Of a stretch of DNA of 64,000 nucleotides, positions 17,201-27,262 are shown one piece after another. Origin of the DNA: CAYFLR01 sp964343805 (GTDB lineage: Bacteria; Bdellovibrionota_B; Oligoflexia; CAYFLR01); contig CAYFLR010000025.1 in the NCBI GenBank assembly GCA_964343805.1, forward strand, positions 14,846 through 78,845, read 5' to 3'. The notes beneath the pieces are model-generated. The model did no database searches. It was not told the origin of the DNA and saw nothing but the letters and a program-made list of their open reading frames with translations. The first letter of the stretch is position 1; each line of letters starts with the position of its first letter. The position numbers and the translations under genes were made by a program.

Positions 17201-17508
17201 CTACTCAAATCAATAACCCCCTAGGTCTCTCTTCTACCACGGTATATGAAGAAACATCCTTTTCTATCCCACCAAAAACACTCATCACTTTATACACCGA
17301 TGGGATCATAGAATGCACCAATCCGGAAATGCAAGAATTCGGACAACGAAGGTTTAATAGTATTCTAAATAATAGCTACAAAAATCCTGTTGCTGAAATA
17401 TCCGAAGAGATCCAACAAAAAGCCGCCAGTTTCTATAAGCAGCAATATCCGGTTGATGACATCAGTTTTATTTTACTCCGATGCAAAGATTTTCCAGTGA
17501 CTCATTAA
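14245..17508 (+). CDS. 7TMR-DISM hybrid histidine kinase with receiver and SpoIIE phosphatase
   Basis: This 1087-residue inner-membrane signalling protein has a TTG start preceded by AAGAGGTGA. The order is a signal segment (1-20), an extracytoplasmic carbohydrate-binding-like 7TMR-DISM domain (about 30-190) and seven membrane helices (about 200-405). Then come HisKA with H443 in SHELRTPLNG, HATPase (about 540-660), a receiver with D761 in LLDVMMP (about 711-830) and a PP2C/SpoIIE phosphatase (about 840-1080; GGDWFDYF, GDVTGHGIPAALLTA). Input and output in one chain suggest a phosphorelay that sets phosphatase activity, perhaps on an anti-sigma antagonist. No partner-switch gene is adjacent. 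Confidence 0.92.
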   Translation: MILQIISILFTLLISSTLLLGNQQAEEPWMVSDGELNLSRWDFSQQGAVALKGDWLFQWENIPNQPPSAHKWQKIKIPGHWKQLEKSVDGSAWYLINIQLPKNIQNKNLGLLLPPITSAYTLYINNKKVFNTGDGIDNYKNHQPSMGKVLLPLPKLELEEFINLKIHIWTYGLADQRIWGVSGGFSENIYLGPIHQLKWKLILHQGIHFILLGIIIMMGIYHLILWLQRQQSREYLYLSMTCFFALIPFMRDFLVETEFFTLYPHMVPWSIAHFLSVNLIYISWIYFLCSLFPDQFTKSFKLASIPFFYGIGEGLISIVYYQITDKFLYLPFTSVMLVGATLITISIVFYKLFYTYTQKQEGVVLLIVGIAVGALATLHDALVLEQVFENIKLSAYGLVFLLFCQAFLLAHRFSKAFQASEQLNESLCEMNQLKDEFLANTSHELRTPLNGIIGLAESMLSDTISTPPEIAKQNLNMIVLSGRRLSALVDDILDMAKIRKNELTITLTQVDIFSHVEMASLVIRPILKDKPIKLINQVHQQTPPIMSDENRFQQILINLLGNAAKFTESGTIEVTTKSLTDGVEIAIKDTGPGIPDGMLDTIFEPFKQVDGSAARQFGGTGLGLSITQELIHLQKGTLRVDSSEGQGSTFFVTLPLYDEKEVTSPKNVTEQYSRFSQNIVNVQPKEYIYQDDVASTIDSQKVLQQFNGTKESILIVDDDPINVQVLINHLSPHNYEIRFASNGETALDEINNAVPDLILLDVMMPKMTGFHVLKVLREKYPGHQLPVIMLTAKTQVKDLVHGFTTGVNDYITKPFEKSEVLARVHSSLKILEQARTENELLTAQAVQDSLIPDLKLTHDTMELVSFYKPTGRIGGDWFDYFVEKDILHVIIGDVTGHGIPAALLTAVAKGVSDCVRISFPDIGPGQFLNILNQIVSEISNNLLNMTMFYLQINLKTGESINASAGHHPALILNDHNKKKNFVPRIPTQINNPLGLSSTTVYEETSFSIPPKTLITLYTDGIIECTNPEMQEFGQRRFNSILNNSYKNPVAEISEEIQQKAASFYKQQYPVDDISFILLRCKDFPVTH

Positions 17509-17575
17509 TAATATAGGATGGTAAAGCTTTTAATTATCTGTAATTACAGTGATCAGTGCTACACTGCCCACTTAT

Positions 17576-19177
17576 TTATATCTCGGTGTCCTGGTCCTGA
17601 TAAAGCAATTTGGTAAAATATTGAACCTGGCGGTGGAGAATGTCTATTTCCTCCCGGTTCTCATCCAGCCTTCTGGTTAATTGGGCATTCAACTGGACCA
17701 TATCTGACGTTTTGAGAGCCTTTTCAGACATTTTCCTCACCAGATCTCTTCGTCGAACTTCAGCAGTTTCTAAATCACCCTTTAGTTCTGCTAAATTGTT
17801 CCGCAATTCTTGGTTAAGAGAGGCCAGTTCACTGGTTCGTTCCTCTACCAGTTTTTCAAGTTGTAAGCGATAGGTTTCCAGTTCTTTTTCCCGACTCCTG
17901 AGCTGATTTTCAATATCTTTCTGTCTGGTGATGTCCTGAGCAATTCCACGAAGAGTAACTAGTTCTCCATTTCTATCTTTGATAGCCTCCCCTTTGATCC
18001 ACAGCCATCCTTTGCCCCCCCCTTTTCTAACCGTCCTTAGTTCAAGTTCTCCAGGAAGACCATTTTCTTTCATCTGAGACAAGAAAGTTATTAATTGTTT
18101 CCAACTTTCTTGGGTAAACAGTTTTTGATGTTCATTATAAGACGGGGGTGGCAATTTCGGATCCAAACCACTCATTTTGTAGAGCTCTGCAGACCACTGT
18201 ACTTCATTAGTAGAAATTAAAATGCTCCAGTTGCCAATACTCGCTGTCCTTTGAGCTTCATTTAGATCATGAGCAAGGTCCGTAACCTTTTTAAATTGTA
18301 AGGAAATTCTTATGTAGGTATAGACCGTCAAGAGAATAAAGGCAATACATAGAATGCTGAGAATAATTAGATGAGATGCTTCACTATCAATCCAAGATTT
18401 AAATAGATAAGACTTTGGGTACCCTACAACCAGAACCAAATCTCCGATCCCAATGGGACTCCATTGGACAGTTCTTTGAACAAAATCTGTTTTGGTGGCT
18501 GTGATATCAGCAATCCCTTCGCTATCAACCTCTTGTGCGAGCATCGCAGTAACCAAAGGACCGTCAGAAAGATCTCGACCTAAGAGTTCTGGCTTAAACG
18601 GTTCACGGATCCATAAATGGAAATCAGAAGCTCTAACGAGAGCCATGGAGGTTTTTGCAGGCAAATTCAACCCTCTCCAGAACTCTCTGATTTTGTCTAC
18701 CCCTATACATGCAGCTAACCAACCTGAATCATCATTAAGAGCATAAGCAACAGGAGCCATTACTTGCTGTGAAGGCATATAAACAGTTGGACCAACGATA
18801 AATTGCTTTTTTATCTCACCATCCAATGATTTCACGAGATTGAATTGCCCGCAGTCAACTTTAAGCATGGTATTTATAATCGGGGAGTTTTTAGGGACTA
18901 CAACTAATCCTGCCAAACAACTTTCGAATTCAGTTGGAGGACAATCACCAAAGGAGTTTAATGGTATTCTGTCAGGATACGAAGCCAAATCACCTAGCCT
19001 GGTTTTGTAGCCATCCAAAAATACTTGGTTAGTGATTCTATTATCCCGTAGAACCAGTTCTATCATCGTCCGAAAGGTAGCTATAGAATGGTTATAGCCG
19101 CCATAAACTTGCCAAATAATTAGCACCACAAAACATAATGAGATAAAAGCTAAAATAGCACCCAATTGCTTATTCAC
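17576..19177 (-). CDS. Cache-PAS membrane sensor with coiled coil, no output domain
   Basis: This 533-residue protein has a first membrane helix (about 5-27) and a periplasmic Cache-like region (about 30-268) with several cysteines. A second helix (about 272-292) precedes a PAS/PAC domain (about 310-430, ending RGIAQDITRQKDIE). A long coiled coil (about 430-525) forms the C-terminus. There is no HisKA, GGDEF, EAL or methyl-accepting signature, so it must signal through a partner held by the coiled coil. It converges with the hybrid kinase at 14245-17508 and diverges from the kinase-receiver gene at 19453; either could be the partner. Confidence 0.8.
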   Translation of the reverse strand: MNKQLGAILAFISLCFVVLIIWQVYGGYNHSIATFRTMIELVLRDNRITNQVFLDGYKTRLGDLASYPDRIPLNSFGDCPPTEFESCLAGLVVVPKNSPIINTMLKVDCGQFNLVKSLDGEIKKQFIVGPTVYMPSQQVMAPVAYALNDDSGWLAACIGVDKIREFWRGLNLPAKTSMALVRASDFHLWIREPFKPELLGRDLSDGPLVTAMLAQEVDSEGIADITATKTDFVQRTVQWSPIGIGDLVLVVGYPKSYLFKSWIDSEASHLIILSILCIAFILLTVYTYIRISLQFKKVTDLAHDLNEAQRTASIGNWSILISTNEVQWSAELYKMSGLDPKLPPPSYNEHQKLFTQESWKQLITFLSQMKENGLPGELELRTVRKGGGKGWLWIKGEAIKDRNGELVTLRGIAQDITRQKDIENQLRSREKELETYRLQLEKLVEERTSELASLNQELRNNLAELKGDLETAEVRRRDLVRKMSEKALKTSDMVQLNAQLTRRLDENREEIDILHRQVQYFTKLLYQDQDTEI

Positions 19178-19452
19178 AGTCCGTAACTTCTCCTCTGTTG
19201 GAACTAACCTGGATCCTGAAACAGGGTTTTATGGAACCATATCAGCAAAGCAGCATTATATCAAAGCAACAAATCTGAACAATTTCATTCAAATTCGAAC
19301 ACTAATGAACAGCACAAATTTATGATATAAATTTTCATAGGTAAATTCAACAACTTACAAAACGGAATTCATTTTGCATCTTTCACCTTTTGAACTGAAC
19401 AATTCATATGTTCATGCAACATATCTTCCTTGAAGGAAGAGTTGGGAGTAAA

Positions 19453-20859
19453 ATGATAATAAAACCTTTTAAAGACGATAGCCCCTATCTTTTAGAGCGC
19501 TTAGCACAACATACAGGAAAAACACCACCAAATGAGGTGCTTGTATTTACTGACACCTCAGAGTTTATGGACATTCAAAGAGGTCATATCATTCGATTAA
19601 AAGATCAGGATTTCTATGTTCTAAGCGATATGCGGGAAATGAGATGTGGTTTATGTGATCCTAAATTCTGGGTTAAAAAATGCATTGATCTCAGTGATGG
19701 TTCCACAAAAATCCTTAAATTGACCTTCCAAGAAGAGTTTACTACTCGTGTTGGTCAATTGACCGTACAAAGATTTCGCAGTCCAGAAAAAGAAGCCAAA
19801 GTACTAGAGCGAGTCCGAGAAGACCCTCGGTTTATGCAAGGACAAGCGATGTATGATGACAGTGCCAATATTGTTAGAGTTATAGACTTCATAAAAGGAA
19901 GAAGTTTATTTGAAATTCTTACAGATCTAGAAGTCCCTCATAAAGAGTATTATACCGAAATCTTTCCACGTATATTGCAAAAGCTCATACTTAATTTTCA
20001 AGCCATTGATAAGCTTCACTGTCACAATCTCTGCCATGGAGACACACGAAATGATCACATCCTCATCGAGGAAGGCACTGGCCAATTTAAATGGATTGAC
20101 TTTGATTACCAACAAAACTTTGTTGATTTTGACATTTGGGGTTTAGGAAACATTATTAATTTTTGCCTAGCGAAAGGTATCCCAACTATCCAAGAGTTGC
20201 AAAAAAGAAATCTCTGGAAGAAGCGTCAGGTAGAAAAGGTTCTCCCTCAAGACATGGCTGCATTCTTTCCCTACCGGATCATGAATTTACAAAAAATCTA
20301 CCCCTACATTTCCGATGAACTGGCCCATGTACTCGGGCATTTCAGCTCAGGAACTCAGGTATTTTACGAAAATGTATCTGAGTTAATTATGGACCTCAAA
20401 GTGGCCTATCAACAACTTATTAATCAAACATCTTTAGATATAAACGATAAATCCTTATCTATTGGCTGGCAAGATAACCAAAAAAGCAAACGCATTTTAG
20501 TGGTTGATGACGACCCTGACTTACTTTTTATAATTGAAAAAATTCTAGAAAGTGAGCTTAAAGATCTAGAGATTACCACCGCTCGATCTGCCAATACAGC
20601 TCTAAAAATGCTTAGAAGACAAAACTACGATCTGGTGATATCTGATGTGATGATGCCTGACATCGGAGGACTTGAGCTTTGTCAGATCATTAAAGATATC
20701 AAACAGGAAATCAACATAATAATGATGTCAGCTCATGGTTCCATGATCACAGCTCAACGATCGGTGCAAAGAGGGGCCAATGATTTTATTGTAAAACCGA
20801 TTAGCACTGAAGAGTTAACCCATAAGGTGAGCAATTTGATAAAACCAGGGGAAGCCTAA
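19453..20859 (+). CDS. Protein-kinase-fold domain fused to a response-regulator receiver
   Basis: The start is placed at ATG 19453 behind GGGAG; the upstream ATG at 19408 has no ribosome site. Residues 1-340 form a kinase/aminoglycoside-phosphotransferase-like fold. H195-G-D-T-R-N-D-H202 resembles the catalytic loop, and WIDFDY (D216, D218) resembles the metal-binding Asp. The ATP-lysine region is divergent, with K/R candidates in KILKLTFQEEF. A CheY-like receiver follows (about 352-465) with VVDDDPD, D398 in VISDVMMP and K in FIVKP. It could phosphorylate a protein or small molecule under phosphorelay control. The kinase/receiver order is uncommon. Confidence 0.8.
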   Translation: MIIKPFKDDSPYLLERLAQHTGKTPPNEVLVFTDTSEFMDIQRGHIIRLKDQDFYVLSDMREMRCGLCDPKFWVKKCIDLSDGSTKILKLTFQEEFTTRVGQLTVQRFRSPEKEAKVLERVREDPRFMQGQAMYDDSANIVRVIDFIKGRSLFEILTDLEVPHKEYYTEIFPRILQKLILNFQAIDKLHCHNLCHGDTRNDHILIEEGTGQFKWIDFDYQQNFVDFDIWGLGNIINFCLAKGIPTIQELQKRNLWKKRQVEKVLPQDMAAFFPYRIMNLQKIYPYISDELAHVLGHFSSGTQVFYENVSELIMDLKVAYQQLINQTSLDINDKSLSIGWQDNQKSKRILVVDDDPDLLFIIEKILESELKDLEITTARSANTALKMLRRQNYDLVISDVMMPDIGGLELCQIIKDIKQEINIIMMSAHGSMITAQRSVQRGANDFIVKPISTEELTHKVSNLIKPGEA

Positions 20860-21008
20860 ATCTAAAAAAGTTTACACTTCACATATTAACCACCTACAAA
20901 TGAATAATGACTATGATCTTCCAGTTCATTGGAAAGCTATATACATTCGCTTCTGATTATAATAAAAACAAATAGAAACTCTGAACTATTTATCATTTAG
21001 GATCTGTA

Positions 21009-24000
21009 ATGAACTTTTTCTTATTTCTTATACTTTTAGTGACTCTGAGCTTTTGCTGCAAAGACAAGAAGAAGGATGAAGAAAAGCCTTCTAATAAAAT
21101 CAAAAAAGTTCATCTCCACTTTGATCTTTACAGTCAAAAACATTCTTCCACTCAGGTATCTCCCAAAGTAAGTCCTAAGGTGAGTCCCAAGGTAAGCCCT
21201 AAAGTGAGTCCGAAACTCTGGCTAAGTAATAATAATGAGAATGTGAATAGCAATGAAAACAACAATGATAACTCTTTTGAAGAATATGCTATGACGGCTC
21301 ATTATATCTCTTCGCGCACTTCTGATTATATTGCCGGGACCTCCGAAACTGAGGTTCCCTTTAAAGTAGTTATAAAAGATAAATCTTCCCATTTTGCATT
21401 GGAACATATCCTTACTTCAGACCAGATAAAAGAGAGCTCCCTACAGCTGGAAGTATCACTTCCTCCAGAATTCACCAGTGGAATGGTTCAATTTAAAATT
21501 TTACCTCTAAGTGAAAATAATCAAGGTCATCCATTAATGACCATAAGTTCAATTAAAGAATCTGCAGAACTGACCAATTCAACTATAAATATTTCCACCT
21601 CATACGCCACCAACCTCCTTTCCAGAAATGATCGTTTGATGTTGACTCCTTCTGCCTACAGTAATTTTAATAAAATGGTGAGTATCTTAGAAACGAATTC
21701 TAAAGAGGTCCTCACTGAAATGAGTGAAGTACAACCATCAGTGGCACAAACCATACAAATGACCTCACTGTTATTGGAGTCAAAACTTGCTTCTGATATT
21801 GGTCTACAGGATTCGGTTTTTACCAACGTAGTGGCGATTGAAAAAGAACTCAAAATTAAAGCTGTTCAAGAAAATACAGGCAATGGCCCGGTTGATCCAA
21901 CTTTCGTCAATATCATTAACCAGCAATTTAGTTTAGAAATTGAACAACAGCTTTCTGAGATTAATAGCTCTGCTGAAGCCAATTATGAAACTCTCACCAA
22001 TCTATCAACTCAATTGATCTCCAACGAGCTCCAATCAGATTTGCCTCATAAAGATGATTTAGGAGTTAAATCAAAATTTATTTTACACTCTTCTGAACGG
22101 TTAAAGAGCCTAGTAACAGTAAATTCTATTCAGCAGTTAAAAAAGGTATGCCCCACCGGGCAAGTGAATATGAATGGCCGCTGTGTTACTAAAACCTCAT
22201 GTAATCCCCCCACAATATATGACTACTTAGAAAACATCTGTTTTGTTCCTATTAATCGGTCTGGATTAAAACTAAACCCCTTTGAGAAGCTAGTTACGGA
22301 AATTGATCAAATCTTGACGGGAATATGTATCCCTGAGTTTTCTTTATATCTAAATATGGATGAAGATGCAGAAGACAAAGAAATTGATTGTGAAGAAGGG
22401 GAATTTTCGGTGGACTTAACCTTAGATGAAAAAGATGGAAATAAGACCCTGGTTTTTTATCAACAAAACCATATTGGCGACGAGATAAAAAGAAAAGTTC
22501 AGTTGATTTTAGACCGTTCAGCTCCGGTTATAAATAATTCAACTTTAGTGGTAAGTGGTTTAGAACCCACTCAGTTCATACTTCAATGGGATTATGCTGA
22601 GGATAACGTGAGTAGTACTTCTGAGCTTGCATATAAAGTGGTATACAGTGAAACGAACACTCTTTCGAATCTAGATGAAATTGCTGCTTATGGCAAGGTG
22701 GTAAAAGATTGGACTGAAAACCTAAATTCCTATCAATTTACCGGGCTCTCATCGAATCAAACTCTCTTTTTTGCAGTGGCAGTTAAAAATAAACATGATC
22801 AAATAAGTATCTATCAAAGTGGAACAGTCACAACTCCATTTTCTACTGATGTGACACCGCCGACTCCGGGAGGCAATGGAGTCATAACATTTGGTACCAT
22901 AAATATTGATTCAGTGCCTTTAAGTTGGACTCTCGCCACCGATGACCAGACTGTTGGGAGTAATTTAACTTATGAAGTTTTTTATTCTACTACTGATTTG
23001 GGGCAAGATTCTTCAGTAATCTCAAAGGATGCCACCTCTTATGCTTTTGCCAGTAAAAATATTTCAGGTCTAACCCTAACTGGTTTAACAAGTCCCACCA
23101 CTTTTTATTTTTACGTCATTGTAAAAGATGAAGCGGGTCTCAGTGCTGTCTATAAAAGCAGTGCCATTACTACTATTGCAGCACTCTCCTTCGATCAATC
23201 GGAATACCATTTATCCATCGTAAACACTCAAACCCTTACCATCAGTGGCGGAAAAAGCCCTTACACTTACAGCGTTCAATCGGGTTATGGAGAAGTAACT
23301 AACAGCGGAATCTTTACCTCTGATAGATATGCTTCTCAAACAGTTGTGCGGGTAATTGATGCTCTTGGCAACTCACTAGATACTAATATTTATACTCGCA
23401 AAAGTCTGGCTGGAAATCGAGCGCATACATGCGCCATTGTCCCCAATACCTGGAAAGTTAAATGCTGGGGAGATAATGCAGCAGGTCAATTAGGGCAAGA
23501 GGATACCGATGGACGAGGAGATGATGCAGGTGAAATGGGAAGCAACCTGCCTGCTATTGATCTAGGGAGTGGGCGAACCGCTCTATATATTGCAACGGGG
23601 ATGAATAACTCTTGTGCTATTTTAGATAATTTTAAAGTCAAATGTTGGGGCGATGGAGCAAACGGAGCTTTGGGACAGGGAAATAGTGATGATTTGGGGG
23701 ATGAGACAGATGAAATGGGGGATAATCTTCCCTATGTTGATTTAGGCAGCGGGTTGAAGACCCTCCAAATCGAGTCAGGGCTTTGGCATAAATGCGCACT
23801 TTTTGATAATTTTAAAGTGAAATGCTGGGGTGCTGGAGGTGGAGGACAATTAGGGAAAGCCAATACTGATACCTATGGTGATGATGCAGATGAGATGGGA
23901 GATAATTTACCTTTTGTGGATTTAGGTACTGGCCGAACTGCCAAATATATCACTGTAAAAGGTTATCATGCTTGTGCGGTATTGGATGATAGCACCGTAA

Positions 24001-24496
24001 AATGTTGGGGAAGGTCGGATGCCGGTCAGCAAGGAAAAAATAACACCACGGTACTAACACACATGTTGGAGATGGGTCTAACGAAATGGAGTCATTACCA
24101 GAAATAGATTTGGGGTCAAAGATTCCCCTCTATGTGGCAGGAAGTCAAGGTAACCCAGGAAGTGCTGCACTGCCCAGCACTTTTTGTGCGCTTTTTGAAG
24201 ATCATACAGTTCAATGTTGGGGGCCGAATTCAGCCGCCCTTGGATATCCAGCCGGAGAAAACATTGGGGACGAAGCGGGAGAAATGGGCTCCAACCTAAC
24301 TACCGTTGACCTAGGAACTGGTCGTACAGTAAAATCCCTTGGCGCTGGTTTTGGTGTTATGTGTGTGATTCTAGATAATGACAAAATTAAATGCTGGGGG
24401 AACAACGAATCAGGTCGACTCGGTCTGGGAGATACTGATTCTCGAGGCGATGATGCTGGTGAAATGGGTGATGATCTTCCTTATCTAGAACTCTAG
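21009..24496 (+). pseudogene. SPKV-repeat lipoprotein with FnIII and RCC1-like repeats, frameshifted
   Basis: The N-terminal frame (21009-24107) has lipobox-like LSFCC, five tandem VSPK units, a helical domain (about residues 110-380), two fibronectin-III-like domains (about 510-730) and RCC1-like repeats with KVKCWG. Between about 24045 and 24075 the reading frame changes, and the repeats resume in another frame to 24496, giving six in all. This is a single-base-scale frameshift or sequencing error; the separate frame at 24086 is not an independent gene. Residues 110-290 resemble the SPKA lipoprotein at 50697. The role is probably surface exposure or adhesion. Confidence 0.8.
21156..21215 (+). 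repeat. 12-bp tandem repeat coding for (VSPK)5
   Basis: Five 12-bp units encode Val-Ser-Pro-Lys. Codons differ between units (for example AAA/AAG, AGT/TCT/AGC), so the peptide is conserved more than the DNA. Confidence 0.9.
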
Positions 24497-25521
24497 TATT
24501 TTAAGAAGTGCCCTCTAGGTCCTTTTTTGGTATCACCAAAACCATTTCCCTCATTAACTCTATAAAGTACTCTCATACTTTCATCTGACCAGTTACGGAT
24601 AGGAGCATTTTCCACACCTGTAGGGCAGCCTCGTTTTGCCGGAGTGGTAGCTGCGTATTGGAGTCCCATTTCAGGAATGCGTAGATAAAAAGAATCGCAG
24701 GCATTGTTTTTGTTCCATTTATAATTAAAATTCTCGGCCAGTGATTCTCCTTGGTAGGTGATAAAGGGAATGCGTATATTGCCTGCAGCCTGCTCAGGAA
24801 GCAAGCGGAATTGAACTTTAATCACCTTATATTGAGAGGTGTAATTATCAAGTGTTTTTCGACAGTAAGTCAACTTAAACTCAGCTAATCCCAATCTAAA
24901 ACTTTTCACCCTTTTGTCTTCAAAATCGAAAAAATTACATTCCTGTGAGAAAGATTTATAACTCGTTTTTATATGACCTATAATTCGAGCATTTTGAGAA
25001 AGCTTCCACCCTTCACCGGCATTATAAAGATTGGTTGTGACTATAAAGTTTTCGCCTTGATACTGAATACTCTTTATTTCAATGCCTTCGAAAACACCCC
25101 GGCTATTGGGTTTGTTTTTATAGAGCCTAATATTTAGGTGTTGAGCATCTCCTTGGATTGCTGGATAGAGTCCTGCAAAAGAGTTTATATCCGTATCTTT
25201 TTCAGTGTAGACCATTTTAGGAAAAGTAAAATTAGCCTTGAAGGTGAGCTTTTTAAAAACCACCTTGTCATCAGAATTTAAACAAACTGTCAGGTTAAAA
25301 TTGATTTCTTCACCTGGGGATATCCAAGAATAGTAGTAAGGATCGCCCATGATTTCTATATTGGGAAGTGACCCATTGTGACGAATAAGCTTAAAGTGAT
25401 AGGCTTGTCCTTCTGCCAGAGAACAAAGTGAAGTATCATCCTCATAACCTTGCACAGAGGGGATAATAAGAAAGAAGGCTAAAAACGTCATTGAGTAAAT
25501 ATGGGTAAAAATAAATTTCAT
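24493..25521 (-). CDS. Exported protein of unknown function
   Basis: This 342-residue protein has a signal peptide (about 1-25, cleavage after VQG) and starts at ATG 25521 behind AAGGATG. The mature part is rich in beta-type sequence and has about five cysteines (for example SLCSL and NACDSF), likely forming disulfides. No catalytic motif is visible. It is the last gene of a minus-strand cluster led by the regulator at 28225-29046 and overlaps the end of the convergent RCC1-repeat gene by 4 nt. Confidence 0.75.
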   Translation of the reverse strand: MKFIFTHIYSMTFLAFFLIIPSVQGYEDDTSLCSLAEGQAYHFKLIRHNGSLPNIEIMGDPYYYSWISPGEEINFNLTVCLNSDDKVVFKKLTFKANFTFPKMVYTEKDTDINSFAGLYPAIQGDAQHLNIRLYKNKPNSRGVFEGIEIKSIQYQGENFIVTTNLYNAGEGWKLSQNARIIGHIKTSYKSFSQECNFFDFEDKRVKSFRLGLAEFKLTYCRKTLDNYTSQYKVIKVQFRLLPEQAAGNIRIPFITYQGESLAENFNYKWNKNNACDSFYLRIPEMGLQYAATTPAKRGCPTGVENAPIRNWSDESMRVLYRVNEGNGFGDTKKGPRGHFLKY

Positions 25522-25558
25522 TTTATCATCCTTATTTTATCTTTATTCTTAGTTAGCG

Positions 25559-27232
25559 TTAGTTTTGGACAATCACTCGACCTAGGTGGTTGAGAGAAAG
25601 TACTTTGTTAGCAGGAAAGAGGAGCTTGTCTCCACTTTCGGACAAAAGCACCTGAGGCTTTGATAATTGCACTGTCTTAAAGGTTCCACCCTCATAAAAG
25701 GAAGATATCTCTTCAATGAAAACTAACTTATTTTGGGAGGGGATAAATACCCCCGTATTACTTGGAAGTTTTAGATAGGTGACCTCTTGGTTATCAACCA
25801 CCAGTGATCGAACGGGCACCTTATTAAAGTAAGCATCCTCGATGGGGTTTGTTAGATAATAAGGGGTGATAAAGGTCATGGTGCCATCATGCAGGATGGT
25901 GTTACCACTATTTAAGTAGTGGGTGTAAAGTTGGACATTCCAATTTTTATCATCAGGTTTTTCTACCAGCTCCAGAGCACCAGATACATAAGGAACCAAA
26001 TCACAGATAAACCGGGAATCAAGTTGATGAGCTTTGTTTAATAGATAGAGTTCACTGGCATAATCTAGTGTGATTTTTAAATCACCTTGGGACAAAGTTA
26101 AAAAATGATTGCATCCTCTGATCAGATCTTCGTCATCATCGTAGTATTCATATTTTTCAGACATTAGAGCTGAGATTTGACCATTAGATTCAAAAACGAG
26201 GGTCATGTCTCTCTTTTTTGAGAATCCTCTCCGGTCACTGAGGTAAAAAGAAAGTTTTATTTTTTCATCAATAAAATTAATTTGGTTATTTTCTCTATCG
26301 TAATGAAAACCTTCTAAATTGCTAATTTGCAGCTTTTCCACCTGCTGGCTGGGGTAGAAGGAGACATATTGTTGCCCTACTGGGTAGACACTGGAGTTAG
26401 GATAATTGGAGATCTTATAACTAAAAAGGTCGGGGTGGGGATGATTTTCCTTATAATCATAGGTATAGGCAGAAGCCAGTGAATTGGCATCATGGAATCT
26501 CATGTCTGCTTTGGAGCAACTCTTTCCCCAATTGGCTTGAAATGCTGTAGGTACACAAATGGCTATACCGTGAGCATCTGCATAGACAAAATGAGTTTTC
26601 GAGATGTGACCAAAATACTCCTGCAAATGAATTTGATCCAAGCGGGAAGAACTGATCACTCTATTCAGCTCTTGGGCATGGATAGAATTAGAATGCCGAT
26701 GTATTAACAGAGCCTCTTTCAAAATAAGCGAATGGAGAATCAAACCGGCATGATTATCACTGTCCATTTTATCTATGAGATCCTGATCGAAGGTATAGTA
26801 TCTTTCGCCCGGAAAAAGCACCATTCCTTGCGATGCCACAGGTTTAAGCTTACAGTTGTTGGGCAGTTTGATTCCATAGGGTTCTTTGGTATCTGGCAGT
26901 TGATAGCCTTTCAACCGTAAAGTATTTTTTTCAAAAGTTTTCCACCATAATTTATAGAGATGGGCTCGGGTAGGGTTGATCTTTTCCAATCGCTTTAAAA
27001 CGTAATTAACCTTTTCTTTATAGTTTAGATCGGGTGATCCCAAATCAATAGTTTGTGATTGCCTGGTGGCCTGGAAGTAATCCAGTAATGTCACCGTTTC
27101 AATTTGTTGATCCTGATTAAAACAGACGACGGCATCCCCCCCCATACCCCGAGTATTTTTCGCAAAGATGCTTTGGCTGAATAAAGATATAGTTAAAGTG
27201 AGTTGTATAATTGTTATATATTTCAGTTTCAT
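25559..27232 (-). CDS. Exported GMGGDAVVC-type protein, paralogue of next gene upstream
   Basis: The start is placed at 27232 (MKLKYITI) because GGAAG precedes it; a Met four codons earlier has no site. The product of 557 residues has a signal peptide, then RGMGGDAVVCF and a helical domain with NYVLKRLEKINPTRAHLYKLWW. That segment matches the protein at 27263-28222 closely. The extra C-terminal 250 residues are beta-rich. The GNGGD..VC start is recurrent in exported proteins of Bdellovibrio-like bacteria, in my recollection. The function is unknown. The tandem arrangement implies duplication. Confidence 0.8.
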   Translation of the reverse strand: MKLKYITIIQLTLTISLFSQSIFAKNTRGMGGDAVVCFNQDQQIETVTLLDYFQATRQSQTIDLGSPDLNYKEKVNYVLKRLEKINPTRAHLYKLWWKTFEKNTLRLKGYQLPDTKEPYGIKLPNNCKLKPVASQGMVLFPGERYYTFDQDLIDKMDSDNHAGLILHSLILKEALLIHRHSNSIHAQELNRVISSSRLDQIHLQEYFGHISKTHFVYADAHGIAICVPTAFQANWGKSCSKADMRFHDANSLASAYTYDYKENHPHPDLFSYKISNYPNSSVYPVGQQYVSFYPSQQVEKLQISNLEGFHYDRENNQINFIDEKIKLSFYLSDRRGFSKKRDMTLVFESNGQISALMSEKYEYYDDDEDLIRGCNHFLTLSQGDLKITLDYASELYLLNKAHQLDSRFICDLVPYVSGALELVEKPDDKNWNVQLYTHYLNSGNTILHDGTMTFITPYYLTNPIEDAYFNKVPVRSLVVDNQEVTYLKLPSNTGVFIPSQNKLVFIEEISSFYEGGTFKTVQLSKPQVLLSESGDKLLFPANKVLSLNHLGRVIVQN

Positions 27233-27262
27233 AATGCTTCCCATTTATTCGACTGTTATTGT

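Noticed and set aside
17538..17549. Palindrome CTGTAATTACAG as a terminator
   Set aside because: The stem is AT-rich with no loop and no T tract, so it is not a convincing terminator.
24086..24496. Separate gene with RCC1-like repeats
   Set aside because: It has no start signal and continues the repeats of the preceding frame, so it is treated as part of one frameshifted gene.
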